Below, one piece after another: positions 9,174-18,509 of a stretch of DNA of 64,000 bases; the stretch's first letter is position 1; each line of letters starts with the position of its first letter. The translations under genes and the position numbers were made by a program. This DNA is from Cyanidiococcus yangmingshanensis (lineage: Eukaryota; Rhodophyta; Bangiophyceae; Cyanidiales; Cyanidiaceae). The stretch is from the NCBI GenBank assembly GCA_013995675.1, contig VWRR01000008.1, forward strand, positions 186,001-250,000, given 5' to 3'. The notes below the pieces were generated by a model. The model ran no database searches. It saw only the letters and a program-made list of their open reading frames with translations, and was not told where the DNA came from.

Positions 9174-12100
9174 ATGGGCGTTTACATAACGGAGTTTGCG
9201 GACGCGACTGACGGAGGGAGCGCTCTTGCTGAACGTTCTCGATCGGGACGTTGTTGGGGTCGGCTTTCGCACAGCTTTGCGGAGGATATGAATCATTTCC
9301 GGCAATTGGATCTTTTCCTCTTCCAGAATCTTCAAATCAAAAGCTTGGTTTGGTCTGGGAAGGCAAGCCAGATTAATGGCTTGAGTGCGTTCGCGCTTCG
9401 TTGCGCTGAACAAGCGTCGCGAACACGAGTGCATCACCGCACTTGCAGCTTGCGTTTCGCCCAGACGCGACTGTCTAGGACAACATTTATTCGTCCAATT
9501 TCGATGTGTCTGCCAAAGACGCTTCATCCGGGAAGTTCACAAACCGGGGGGAGTCGGGCCCTGCACGTGCGTTGCGCTGCCGGTGCTTCAGGACAGGCTG
9601 GGATCCTCGACTGGTTGCGCAGAGAGCTCAATGAAGAGCAGTTTGAGGCAGTAACTGCACCGACAGATATTCCAGTGTTAGTCATGGCTGGTCCAGGGTC
9701 TGGGAAGACGCGTGTTTTGACGTTTCGTATGGCTTACCTGATCGCGCAGGGTCTGGTGCATCCATCCCGGCTACTCGCCGTTACCTTCACCAACAAAGCT
9801 GCTGAAGAGATGAAGGAACGAGTCATGGGACTCTTGGCAGCTATCCAGTGCTCCCTCGATACCGATTCTCGGTCTGGACCCCTGGTGGGAACCATTCACT
9901 CCGCCTGTGTCCGCATGCTTTACCAATATGGTGCGGCGAGGGATATTCCCTCGGATTTCATCATTTATACTGATCTGGAATCCAAAAGAGTCATTCGAGA
10001 TCTCTTGCTTGCACGGAATAGTGAAGTACCGATGGATAAGAAGATCGCGCAGCTGAACAGCCTTCTTTCAGAGCTGAAGAACGAGGCCTTTTGTGCAGAG
10101 TGTGGAGACGCACCTATGCTAGACGTCCCCGTGGTCTCATCCAGTGCTGGATTCACGATGGATTTTGTTCGTGAGGCTCGTGAACTCCTACCCGATTATC
10201 AGCAACGATTGAAGCGGGCTGGGGCGCTCGATTTTGATGACTTGATTCTCGAAGCCGGTCGTCTTTTGCGAGATCATCCATCGATTCGGAGTGAGCTTCA
10301 GCGTCGATGGGAATATCTGCTTGTGGACGAGACCCAGGATACAAGTCGAGCACAGTATCATGTTCTTCGTTTGCTTGCGGAGCGAGAGCGTGGTGGCGAG
10401 AAGCTCTTCCCAGTCTTCCTTGTTGGAGACCCCGACCAAAGCATTTACGGATGGCGTGGCGCCGACACCTCCGCCATTCGACGCTTTCGGGACTCATTTC
10501 CCCGAACACGGGTCTGTCTCCTCGAGACAAACTACCGCAGCACAGAGTCGGTGGCGCGCTTTGCCCAGTTCATCATCGAACAAGATCAGATGCGGGTTGA
10601 ACCAGGGAAGCGCATGCGAACGGTTCAAGGCCTTTATAAGCCCGTTCGAGTCGTGCATTGTGAAAATTCAAAAGCAGAAGCAGAGTTTGTGGTTCAGCAA
10701 GCTCGCTCCCTCATGGAAACGCACAACTTGTCAGGTCAAGACATCGCCGTTATGTATCGCACGAACGCGCTCAGTCGAGAGTTCGAAGAGGCCTGTATTC
10801 GAGCAGGTATGCCGTACGCCCTTATTGGTGGGCTGCCCTTCTACGAACGACGAGAGATCAAGGATATTCTGGCATGTCTGAAGTTGCTACATAACGAGGA
10901 TGACGCCGAGAGTTTCAAACGGGTGCTGGGTTTCGCAGTGACTGGTGTTGGTCCCCGGACCACGGAAACATTCCTCCAGTGGGCGCAGACACAGCATTGC
11001 AGTCCATTCGCTGCTCTCCGTTTGCTGCGTGAGCGTGATGAACGCCAGACGACATCGGTCCCTGCTGCATCGGAAGGACATGTGAATTCTGAAGCGAAAA
11101 CGGAACCCACTCGAGGAGACGTCACTGCAGTCGCAATGGTTGCGACGACTGAATCCATTGCTGTTGGTGGTAACACCTCAAGTGACCAAAATGCGACGAT
11201 ACCCATACGCTCAGATAAGCGTCGTCTACTGCTTTCATTTCTGCAGATGTTCGAGGAATGGAAAAGGCTGCTCGAATCAAGTGTGAGTCACGAGAGACGC
11301 GGTCCGAGCATCCTGGCCCATGTGATCGAAGGTATTCTCAAGGACACGCGCTACGAACAGCACCTGCGCAAGCTAGCGCCTCATGGACGCAATGCGGATG
11401 AAGAAGCGAGCACTGATCGTTGTTCAGGAGCGACTGGAAAATATTCAGGAGCTTGTGCGAGCAGCATCCGTTGCGGAAGAGAATTGGCAAAAGTCAGGAG
11501 ACCGATTCGCATGGCACGCACTGGCTGCTTTTTTGCGCGAAGTCGCTCTCGTTCGAGGCATGACGGACGAGGAAAAAAACTCCGAAAACGGTCGTAGATG
11601 CATAGGTCTCATGACCTTGCACGCGAGCAAAGGACTCGAATTCGAGGCGGTGTTCGTCGTTGGACTCTTGGATGGAGTGCTTCCGCACAAGCTCTGCCTT
11701 TCCCGCGACACTGGTATTGCGGAGGAACGGCGCCTCGCTTATGTGGCGTTCACTCGCGCGAAGCGTCTTCTGATCATGACCTGGTACCAGAACGGGAAGC
11801 AATCACTTTCCCGTTTTATTCGTGATGTTCCGGATTCATTGCTTTCTCGTCATCGCGCCGAAGATCTGCTCAGCGGCAATGAGAAACCCATCCCCCGATC
11901 ACAGTACCTGGCTGGCCCTTTGAAGAACATCAAACGACGCTCTAAGAGTACCGTACCTGGGCTGAAAACCGACGCGATGATTCGACGTTCACCGCGCCCC
12001 TCGCTTGGAGAAGGAAACCAAGCGAGTTCGTCTCGCGGTACATATCAAAACCTATGTCCGGGAATGGTGGTCCAGCATAGCAACTACGGGAAAGGTGTCG

Positions 12101-12201
12101 TGCTGAAAAAGATGAGTAATTCGTCGCTGGTTGTGGTTCGTTTCTTTGAACGGTCCAAAGCATGGGCTGTGCCGGGCTGGCAGCTCGAGCGATCCAGTTA
12201 A
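9174..12201 (+). CDS. PcrA/UvrD-family DNA helicase, organelle-type, with one internal frame break
   Basis: Superfamily 1A 3'-5' DNA helicase of the bacterial PcrA/UvrD/Rep group, for repair and replication restart. All motifs are visible: Walker A AGPGSGKTRVL, Ia AVTFTNKAAEEM, Walker B LLVDETQDTS, III VGDPDQSIYGWRGAD, IV LETNYRSTESV, V LMTLHASKGLEFEAVFVVGL, VI RRLAYVAFTRAKRL. A C-terminal VQHSNYGKGVVLKK module matches the PcrA Tudor-like tail. A basic extension of about 150 residues precedes the helicase core, suggesting plastid or mitochondrial import; alternative starts are 9288 and 9504. The frame changes by +1 near 11420: the first frame runs to 11597 and the homologous sequence (QERLENIQELV) continues in the next frame to 12201. 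Bacterial character suggests a plastid-derived gene (inference). Confidence 0.88.
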
Positions 12202-12402
12202 GTCGACAAGCATAGGGTCGCTTCAAATGCTGGGATCGACTCGCAAGCGAAACAAACGAATGATGTCGCTTCGTCTCTCAGAATCTGCCACGTTAGGGTG
12301 CCTTCGATGGATTCGGATCGTTAGGATGGTCTCGGATTCCATTTAGGATGAAGTGTGGCCCTCGGTATGTACTGGAACACGTTCGCGCGAGCTGATCTCC
12401 AA

Positions 12403-12420
12403 ACAACAACAACAACAACC
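12403..12420 (+). repeat. AAC trinucleotide tract
   Basis: Six AAC units in the short convergent spacer (12202-12491) between the helicase and the following minus-strand gene. The rest of that spacer holds nothing I recognise. Confidence 0.8.
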
Positions 12421-12491
12421 TTTTCTGAGTTGTGATAGCCGCTGAAATGGCTTGAAATAGATACGACTTGTCGGAGCGGTTTCGTCCACAA

Positions 12492-13526
12492 TCAAGGACG
12501 TTGACGAAAAGCGGGTGCGGTGACGATATGCTGACGAGTCGCGACCATAGCTTGCTGGTTCCGATGGTTCGATGGCATTTGGACCTCGGGATCAGCAAAG
12601 CGAACGGTTCGTTTTGCCGCTCGGGACAAACCCGACCCTGATGATGATGATGAGGATGCCGGGACCAGCATGGCCCGTCCCGAACCGTCGTTCGCGTCTT
12701 TGGGTCTCACATTCTCGGCCTGTTGTAGCGCCGGAACAGCACTTTGGATTGATGGCCTCACCGCGGTACCCGTTTTGGATTTGGATGGAGCATCTGCAGA
12801 GCGGTTGCTTATTGATGTGTCTGAGGCTGTTTGTGCAATTGCTGGCCCCTTTTCAGCGGGAATCGGTGGGGCATGCGCGAGGATGCCGTTCCAGTCGGGG
12901 ATGCTCGCCTGCGCACTCTTCCGGAACGCCACACGTTCTGGCGCTGTTGTCATTTTGTTCGCTTGCGAGGCTTGTTCAACCTGTTTCGGAGTTGTTTCCG
13001 GATCTCCAGCTCGTCGGACAAGGAACTGATATCCCCGGTCAGCCCAGCGGAACAACCGCACAGGGGCGCTAGCGACCTGGTTATGCTCGACCGTCACTGG
13101 AAACGAGATTCCGGATGCATCTGTATTCTCTTTCGAAGAATCAGCTGTTATTGTTGTAAAACGCGCTTGCTGGGACTCGTTTCGCACCTGGTTGGATAGG
13201 GTAACGCTCCTTGCCTCAGCGACGACGTTCAGCGGCAACAGAGGTGCTCTCGCGTCACATCCTTGTTCCTTATTCCGCTGCTGTTGAACCTGAGTATTTC
13301 GAACTAGTTCGTGCGAATCTGATTTAGAGCCTGCGATTGGGACAGTGGCTGGGGCGGCCCCCGAAGGACCCCAGCGCACCCGCGAGATAGTCAAACGAAC
13401 GGCGCAAGTCCGCCGCTCCAGTACGAAGAGTTCTCGCTCCCTCAACGCCAAAGCCTCTTCCAGCTGGCCATAAGACTTTTCCGCATCTTTGCAGATTCGT
13501 TCAACGTCCCGAGCGAGTGACTCCAT
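12492..13526 (-). CDS. Orphan with N-terminal helix and C-terminal RVxF-type motif
   Basis: A 344-residue frame from the first ATG (MESLARDVERICKDAEKS); the frame is open to 13733 but holds no earlier ATG. Residues 1-45 form a charged helix or coiled coil. The middle is low-complexity (Ala, Ser, Pro, Arg). Near the C-terminus a Ser run (SSSSSSGSG) is followed by AKRTVRFADPEVQ, a good fit to the protein phosphatase 1 docking consensus R/K-x-V-x-F. A second orphan at 54387-55403 has the same plan and a similar motif. No family recognised; coding status rests on the shared plan and the length. Confidence 0.55.
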   Translation of the reverse strand: MESLARDVERICKDAEKSYGQLEEALALRERELFVLERRTCAVRLTISRVRWGPSGAAPATVPIAGSKSDSHELVRNTQVQQQRNKEQGCDARAPLLPLNVVAEARSVTLSNQVRNESQQARFTTITADSSKENTDASGISFPVTVEHNQVASAPVRLFRWADRGYQFLVRRAGDPETTPKQVEQASQANKMTTAPERVAFRKSAQASIPDWNGILAHAPPIPAEKGPAIAQTASDTSISNRSADAPSKSKTGTAVRPSIQSAVPALQQAENVRPKDANDGSGRAMLVPASSSSSSGSGLSRAAKRTVRFADPEVQMPSNHRNQQAMVATRQHIVTAPAFRQRP

Positions 13527-14336
13527 CCTTTGGTGAGCAGCGCCGACCGACGAAAGAACCAACTCACTCAGCAGGGGACGCGCGTTCAAGAGGAAATTGA
13601 ATTTCGCGCATTCGATCGACAGCGCCGCGAGGACGACTCGCCACCACCAGACCGAAGACGTGTATCCTAATGATCCATAGCGTGTTCCTGGGAAGTTTAG
13701 GTCGATTCTGCTCTCCCAAAATCGCTCACGAGTCTATCGGCTCATTTCCAGATGCTTGAACGAATGATTTGCGGAAATGAACCGTCTCGGGTGAAGAGGA
13801 TCTTGCCAGAACATGGTTGCGCCAAAACGACTCGCCAATAGCACCGAGTCGCCTGCTGCAACCAAGGTGCCATCCATCCGTTCAAAGATGATATGGTACT
13901 CATGATGTGTATCTATATCCATATATGTGTGTCTCCGGCGGCTCTGATGCTGCAAACAACGCTTGTCCATATAGGGAAATCATGATCGAGCCATTCACCC
14001 TCAGTATTTGTCTCAGTGCTTGTCCCAGCGTCGTGAATACGCTCAGTATGTGCCATGGCTGTAGTGCTCCTACGAGCATAACGTGTGAGTTGGGATCCGC
14101 CGCCGATTGTGTCCGAGCGTTGCACGCTCTGCGAACGTCTACATGCACATGCAGGGTGTGCCGCCCAAGGTGCTGCCTTTAGAGCGACCGCCTCACTCAT
14201 AAACGAGAACGGTCGAGACGGGCCTTCCCATTCTATGCTGCGGCAGTTGTCACAGCCAACGAGATGTGTATCTCGCGATCCCCGAGTATCGGTACCTTTT
14301 TGGCGAAGTGGAAAAGCGATCAACGCTTGGTTTCAT

Positions 14337-14514
14337 CCAATCGCTCTGAATGGTAATCCGACTCGACTAGATTCTTCAAATGCGTACTCGTATTCATCAA
14401 GGAGAGAGATTGTCTACTTTCGCACCCAATCGCCCTGAATGATAATCCGACTCGACTAGATTCTTCAAATGCGTACTCGTATTCATCAAGGAGAGAGATT
14501 GTCTACTTCTTCAT
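14337..14514 (+). repeat. 89-bp tandem duplication (two copies)
   Basis: The block starting CCAATCGC at 14337 is repeated from 14426 with only a few substitutions; both copies end in AGAGAGATTGTCTACTT. The period is 89 bases. It lies 300-470 bases upstream of the MPP beta start. Confidence 0.92.
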
Positions 14515-14595
14515 CTAGTGATCACCGCTGAGGTCAGGCATGGTAAGCGTCTGTTCTGGTTGGGATCCCTCTCGAGCGTCGAGCAGCGACAGCAG

Positions 14596-14627
14596 GCGTG
14601 CATTCGGCCGAGGCGCCGAATGCACGC
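14596..14627. repeat. Perfect 13-bp inverted repeat with 6-nt loop
   Basis: GCGTGCATTCGGC at 14596-14608 is exactly reverse-complemented at 14615-14627. It lies about 185 bases upstream of the MPP beta ATG and could be a 5' UTR hairpin or a dimeric protein-binding site; sequence alone does not decide. Confidence 0.8.
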
Positions 14628-14811
14628 TCCAGCGATCGATCGGACGAGAGCGGTATCGCGTTCCTTCGCTTCTGCGCAGTACTGGGGCGGCCGCGTGCCT
14701 CGCAGGAACACTGAGCGTTGAGCGAACGAACGAGTCGTGTGCATCGTTTCGTTTGACAGCGGACTCTCCGCCTCATCATCTATCAAGAACATTTTTTTGC
14801 TTCAGTCTGGA

Positions 14812-16416
14812 ATGCGGGGGTTGGTGCTTGCACGGAATGGCTTGCGGCAAACGTTGGGGGAGCGTCGTCCGGTGAATCGCGAGCTTCTCTGGCCGGTGCA
14901 TCGCGGCTACGCTGTTGCTGCTGGCGGTGGCGGTGCTGGTGGTAGTCCACCAGCGGCAGCGATGCCTTTGCCAGATCCACTTCAAACGAGCTTTCAGCCA
15001 AGTGGTGTGAAACGCTTGGTCAAGCAGGTTCTTGGAGAGAGCGCGTCGCCGTTGCCTCCGGGATATCGAGTTGACCCACGGCTGTTGACGCAGACACCGA
15101 CGCAGGTAAGCATGCTATCGAATGGTATGCGGGTGGCTACAGAGCGCATGGATACGCCGACAGTGACTGTGGGCCTTTGGCTGGACGCTGGCACTCGGTT
15201 TGAGCCAGCTGCTGTCAACGGTGCGGCGCACTTTCTGGAGCACATTATATTCAAGGGCACGCAACGGCGGACGCAGCGACAGCTTGAGATGGAGGTGGAG
15301 GATATGGGTGCGCAGCTGAATGCGTACACTTCACGCGAACAGACCGTGTACTTTGCGCGTTGCCTGGGTGATACGCTGCCTCAGTCGGTGGAGCTACTTG
15401 CAGATATCATTCAGAACAGTCGGTTGGATGCAGGAGCTGTCGAGCGGGAAAAGGATGTTATTTTGCGCGAGATGGAGGATATCGAGTCGCAACCAGAAGA
15501 AGTCGTATTTGACTACTTGCACGGCACGGCTTTTCAGGGCACGCCGCTGGCTCGAACCATTCTGGGGCCCGTGGAGAACATCCAAGCAATGCGCCGAGAG
15601 GCGTTGCTTGCGTATATCCAGAGGCACTATCGACCTCATCGGATGGTACTCGTCGCTGCTGGGGGGTGTCCCGAACATGAACGGTTCGCGGAGCTAGCTG
15701 AAAAGTATTTCGGCCAGATGCCGCGAGCAGAGGATGAAAGCATATCCTCGGAAACATTGGCCGCGGCAGAGCCAGCCTACTTTACCGGCTCCGATGTACG
15801 CATCCGCAACGACGACATGCCGTTGGCTCATTTTGCACTGGCGTTCGAGACCTGTGGCTGGGCGCATCCGGATGCACCAGCACTCATGGTCATGCAGGCC
15901 ATCATGGGCGCTTATGATCGAAACGCAGCGCTCAGTCGCTTCTCGTCCTCGCGGCTATGCAAAGGCTTACACAGCGTACCGAACGCAGTCAGCGCGCAGG
16001 CATTCAATACCTCCTATGTGGATACGGGTCTCTTTGGAGTTTACGCTGTTGCGCACCCGCCGGACCTGGATGATGTTGTCTACGGGATTCAGATGCAGTT
16101 GACTGGGATGGCATACAAACTCGATGAGTCAGAGGTAGAGCGCGCGAAAAGACATCTCAAGACGTCGCTTCTGCTGCAGCTCTCGGACTCGAATGCGGTC
16201 GCAGAGGATATCGGTCGCCAATTATTGACCTACAATCGACGTATGCCTCTCGCTGAAACCTTCGCACGGATCGATGCAGTTACGGTGGAAAGCATAATCC
16301 ACATTGCAAACAAGTACCTATGTGATCGAGAATTGGCCGTCGCGTCACTGGGTCCAATTGCGTCCCTCCCTGATCTGCTCTGGATGCGTCGACGCACCTA
16401 CTGGCTACGATACTAG
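14812..16416 (+). CDS. PMPCB: Mitochondrial processing peptidase beta subunit
   Basis: Zinc metallopeptidase (M16) that removes presequences in the mitochondrial matrix; in plants and some algae it is also the core-1 subunit of complex III. The active-site inverted motif is complete: H140-F-L-E143-H144 in AAHFLEHIIFKGT, with the third ligand Glu at about residue 220 (ILREMEDIESQPEEV). The peptidase fold continues through the C-terminal half (NTSYVDTGLFGVYA; DIGRQLLTYNRRMPLAE). ATG 14812 begins a basic, acid-free presequence (MRGLVLARNGLRQTL) and is preferred over an upstream non-ATG extension. At 534 residues it is slightly longer than usual owing to a Gly/Ala/Pro-rich linker at residues 35-55. 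The beta rather than alpha subunit is indicated by the intact zinc motif. Confidence 0.95.
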   Translation: MRGLVLARNGLRQTLGERRPVNRELLWPVHRGYAVAAGGGGAGGSPPAAAMPLPDPLQTSFQPSGVKRLVKQVLGESASPLPPGYRVDPRLLTQTPTQVSMLSNGMRVATERMDTPTVTVGLWLDAGTRFEPAAVNGAAHFLEHIIFKGTQRRTQRQLEMEVEDMGAQLNAYTSREQTVYFARCLGDTLPQSVELLADIIQNSRLDAGAVEREKDVILREMEDIESQPEEVVFDYLHGTAFQGTPLARTILGPVENIQAMRREALLAYIQRHYRPHRMVLVAAGGCPEHERFAELAEKYFGQMPRAEDESISSETLAAAEPAYFTGSDVRIRNDDMPLAHFALAFETCGWAHPDAPALMVMQAIMGAYDRNAALSRFSSSRLCKGLHSVPNAVSAQAFNTSYVDTGLFGVYAVAHPPDLDDVVYGIQMQLTGMAYKLDESEVERAKRHLKTSLLLQLSDSNAVAEDIGRQLLTYNRRMPLAETFARIDAVTVESIIHIANKYLCDRELAVASLGPIASLPDLLWMRRRTYWLRY

Positions 16417-16991
16417 AGGTGGATGTATCGGAATTGCGAGCGATCGGTCCTGAAACGGATCGTTCGGAGTTTCCGGTAACCGCAAGCACGACACGTTCTG
16501 GTGTGTTTCCGACTCAGTAAAGTACCCGGCGATTCTCTGGATGGTTTCTCGTCCGCGTCCGTGAGAAGTCGTTGCTTCAGGCCTGTGCAGTGCGTCAGCA
16601 TGCAGATACGACGACGCGCCGGAGTCGGCGAATGCGGTAGCGTTTGCGCTGCGACAGCGTGAGCGAACGCCCGGAGCCGAGGGACCAGCCCCACACCAAG
16701 TCGGTTCCGAATACCCTTGGCTGCGGTTATCTTCGTCTTCGGCTCTACATATGGGGAGGTATCTAAATACCCTGGTCTTCTGTTTGGCTGGAGGTGGTAT
16801 TCGGCGTCGCTCCCGAACGGCGTGAAAAGGCTCAGCCGCGAAAACAAAACTCGCTTGAGCGCGGGACCCAGCCGATAAGGCGCCTCTGCGTCCGGACGAA
16901 CGGTGCATACGTGAGCGTGCACCCCAGCGCTCAAAGTCGAAAACGATATGGACCAAACTACGAGGACCAAGTAAAGAGACAGCGTTTTTGA
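16417..16991. other. Spacer between MPP beta and Nudix gene
   Basis: About 575 bases. The minus strand holds two overlapping long frames, one with an ATG at 17015 and a signal-peptide-like start; I do not call them genes (see rejected items). Confidence 0.4.
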
Positions 16992-17636
16992 GATCGGACT
17001 TTCGAGACAAAACATCAGGTCTCAAGCGCTTACACGTTACTCATCGGCTACGTCAAGTCCAGAGAAGAGGATCACGTTCTTCTAGGTTTCAAGCGGCGCG
17101 GTTTCGGAAAGGGCAAGTGGAACGGCTTCGGTGGTAAAGTTGAGGACGGTGAGAACGTCCGCCAAGCGGCCTTGCGGGAGCTTTACGAAGAGGCGGGAGT
17201 GCACTGCGTAGGTGACGGTCACCAGACCAGCGCCCGTTGCACGCTATCGGCATCTGAAGGACAGCAGTTTCGCTGGGCCGGTAGTCTATACTTCACATTT
17301 GACAAAGACGCATTTCCCAACATGTTTGTCGACCTATTCAGTGGAATCATCTGTGGTTGCCGGCAGCCACGATCCAGTGAAGAGATGGAACCGCGTTGGT
17401 TCCCCTGTTCCCAAATTCCCTATGAACAAATGTGGCCTGATGATGCTGTTTGGCTACCGATTTTGATCCAGCAAGACCGACATCCCTACCCATACATTCT
17501 AGAGGCGCATTTTCATTATGACGCTGCAGCCGAACAGATCCGCCATGAAAGCATTCGACTGGTCTCGCCGGAAATGGCGTGTTCCGCTCACGACGACGAC
17601 ATGAGGCTGGTCTCGCAGCAAGCTTCCGGACCATAA
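16992..17636 (+). CDS. NUDT1: MTH1-type Nudix hydrolase (oxidised purine NTP pyrophosphatase)
   Basis: Hydrolyses 8-oxo-dGTP and related oxidised purine nucleotides to monophosphates, cleaning the nucleotide pool. The Nudix box is perfect: G-x5-E-x7-REL-x-EE-x-G-V spanning GKVEDGENVRQAALREL and YEEAGV. The MTH1-specific strings GFKRRGFGKGKWNGFGGK and QMWPDDAVWLPILI (Trp and Asp pair that read the base) identify the subfamily. The frame is open from 16992 to the stop, but there is no ATG between 16992 and the Nudix box, so the true start is unknown: a non-ATG start, a short upstream exon or an indel are possible. C-terminal tail is about 40 residues longer than in human MTH1. Confidence 0.88.
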   Translation, partial: DRTFETKHQVSSAYTLLIGYVKSREEDHVLLGFKRRGFGKGKWNGFGGKVEDGENVRQAALRELYEEAGVHCVGDGHQTSARCTLSASEGQQFRWAGSLYFTFDKDAFPNMFVDLFSGIICGCRQPRSSEEMEPRWFPCSQIPYEQMWPDDAVWLPILIQQDRHPYPYILEAHFHYDAAAEQIRHESIRLVSPEMACSAHDDDMRLVSQQASGP

Positions 17637-17771
17637 CCGATCGACGCAGCACCTGGATGCTCGCGTCTCTCTCTCACGAACCAACCAAAACACTGATCCC
17701 GGAATATGCGCCCCCACTGATCACATCTATGCCGAAATATCAAGAATCTGTGGCGCAAGCACCGCAACGAC

Positions 17772-17966
17772 TCAACGCCAGTCTCTGGCCGGTACCGAAA
17801 CAGGCGCTTTGTAGGGCTTTCTCCGCTGTTCGAGGTACCACTCACCAAGACGACGTCCGATAACCGTGCCCAGACCCAACATAAGGCCCGTCACCAAGGG
17901 GTAAAGAACAACCTCCTTTGCTCTCTCTATCGCGCGTTGCGCTCGTGATCGATCACCAGGCGCCAT
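17772..17966 (-). CDS. 64-residue single-pass membrane protein, MIM1-like
   Basis: Small frame with ATG at 17966. A basic, amphipathic N-terminus (SRAQRAIERAKE) precedes one hydrophobic segment, VVLYPLVTGLMLGLGTVIG (about residues 19-37), carrying a GxxxG pattern (GLMLG), then a basic C-terminal tail. The segment recalls the fungal mitochondrial outer-membrane insertase subunit Mim1, whose membrane helix reads roughly PFxNGxMLGFGEL. Small TOM subunits are the main alternative. Convergent with the Nudix gene, 135 bases away. Recognition is from a short motif, so the family is tentative; as a coding frame it is moderately credible. Confidence 0.45.
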   Translation of the reverse strand: MAPGDRSRAQRAIERAKEVVLYPLVTGLMLGLGTVIGRRLGEWYLEQRRKPYKAPVSVPARDWR

Positions 17967-18509
17967 GGTCCTCCGCTGAGGCGCGTCTGTCCCCGAGTCG
18001 CCGCGTCCTTCTCAACGCGAACAGAGCCGCGCCTCTCTCAAACCAACAACGTTCAGACGATCACAGAGCCAACCAAGACTTGCAAACCCAACCTGCGGCG
18101 CGATACACTTCAACAACCAAAATAGAACGTTTTCGTACGGATCAACTGGGGACGCGAGCGACCAGCGCTACGATGAACATGTCTACGAAATGCGACAAAA
18201 CGACGTCAACGTCCTGTGGCCAGACGCCGCTCCGATGTCCAATTCGTCGGACGCGTCGCGCACGCCCGCTGGGACGCATCCACGGGAGACGTGTGGCCCC
18301 CAGCAGCAGCCGCAGCAGCAGCGCGCGACACGCATCCATGCCGTTGGCGGCGCGGTGCTGTGTGTCACACACCGGAGCACTTGTCACATGCCGTGGTGTC
18401 CGTTTCGCTAGCTGGCTCGAGTGCGTACGCGTCGCGCCGACGATTGGCTAGAGAGCGCTTGTCTCCGAAAAAGGTGCAAACCACGAGCAGATGTTGCCCG
18501 CTTTTGTGA
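17967..18509. other. Divergent spacer upstream of pyruvate kinase
   Basis: About 540 bases, GC-rich, with an interrupted CAG repeat (18301-18322) in the middle. It must hold the promoters of the micro-protein gene and of pyruvate kinase. No gene recognised. Confidence 0.5.

Larger units (their letters stand above)
13527..14811. other. Divergent spacer with tandem duplication and palindrome
   Basis: About 1.3 kb between the divergently transcribed orphan and MPP beta. It carries an 89-bp two-copy tandem repeat and a 13-bp perfect inverted repeat, listed separately. No recognisable gene. Confidence 0.5.

Noticed and set aside
16413-17015. 200-codon minus-strand frame with ATG at 17015 and a signal-peptide-like start; a second frame of 206 codons overlaps it
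   Set aside because: Rests in the MPP beta-Nudix spacer and overlaps the Nudix 5' region; no motif, and at this GC about one chance frame of 200 codons is expected per window. A transcript would change this.
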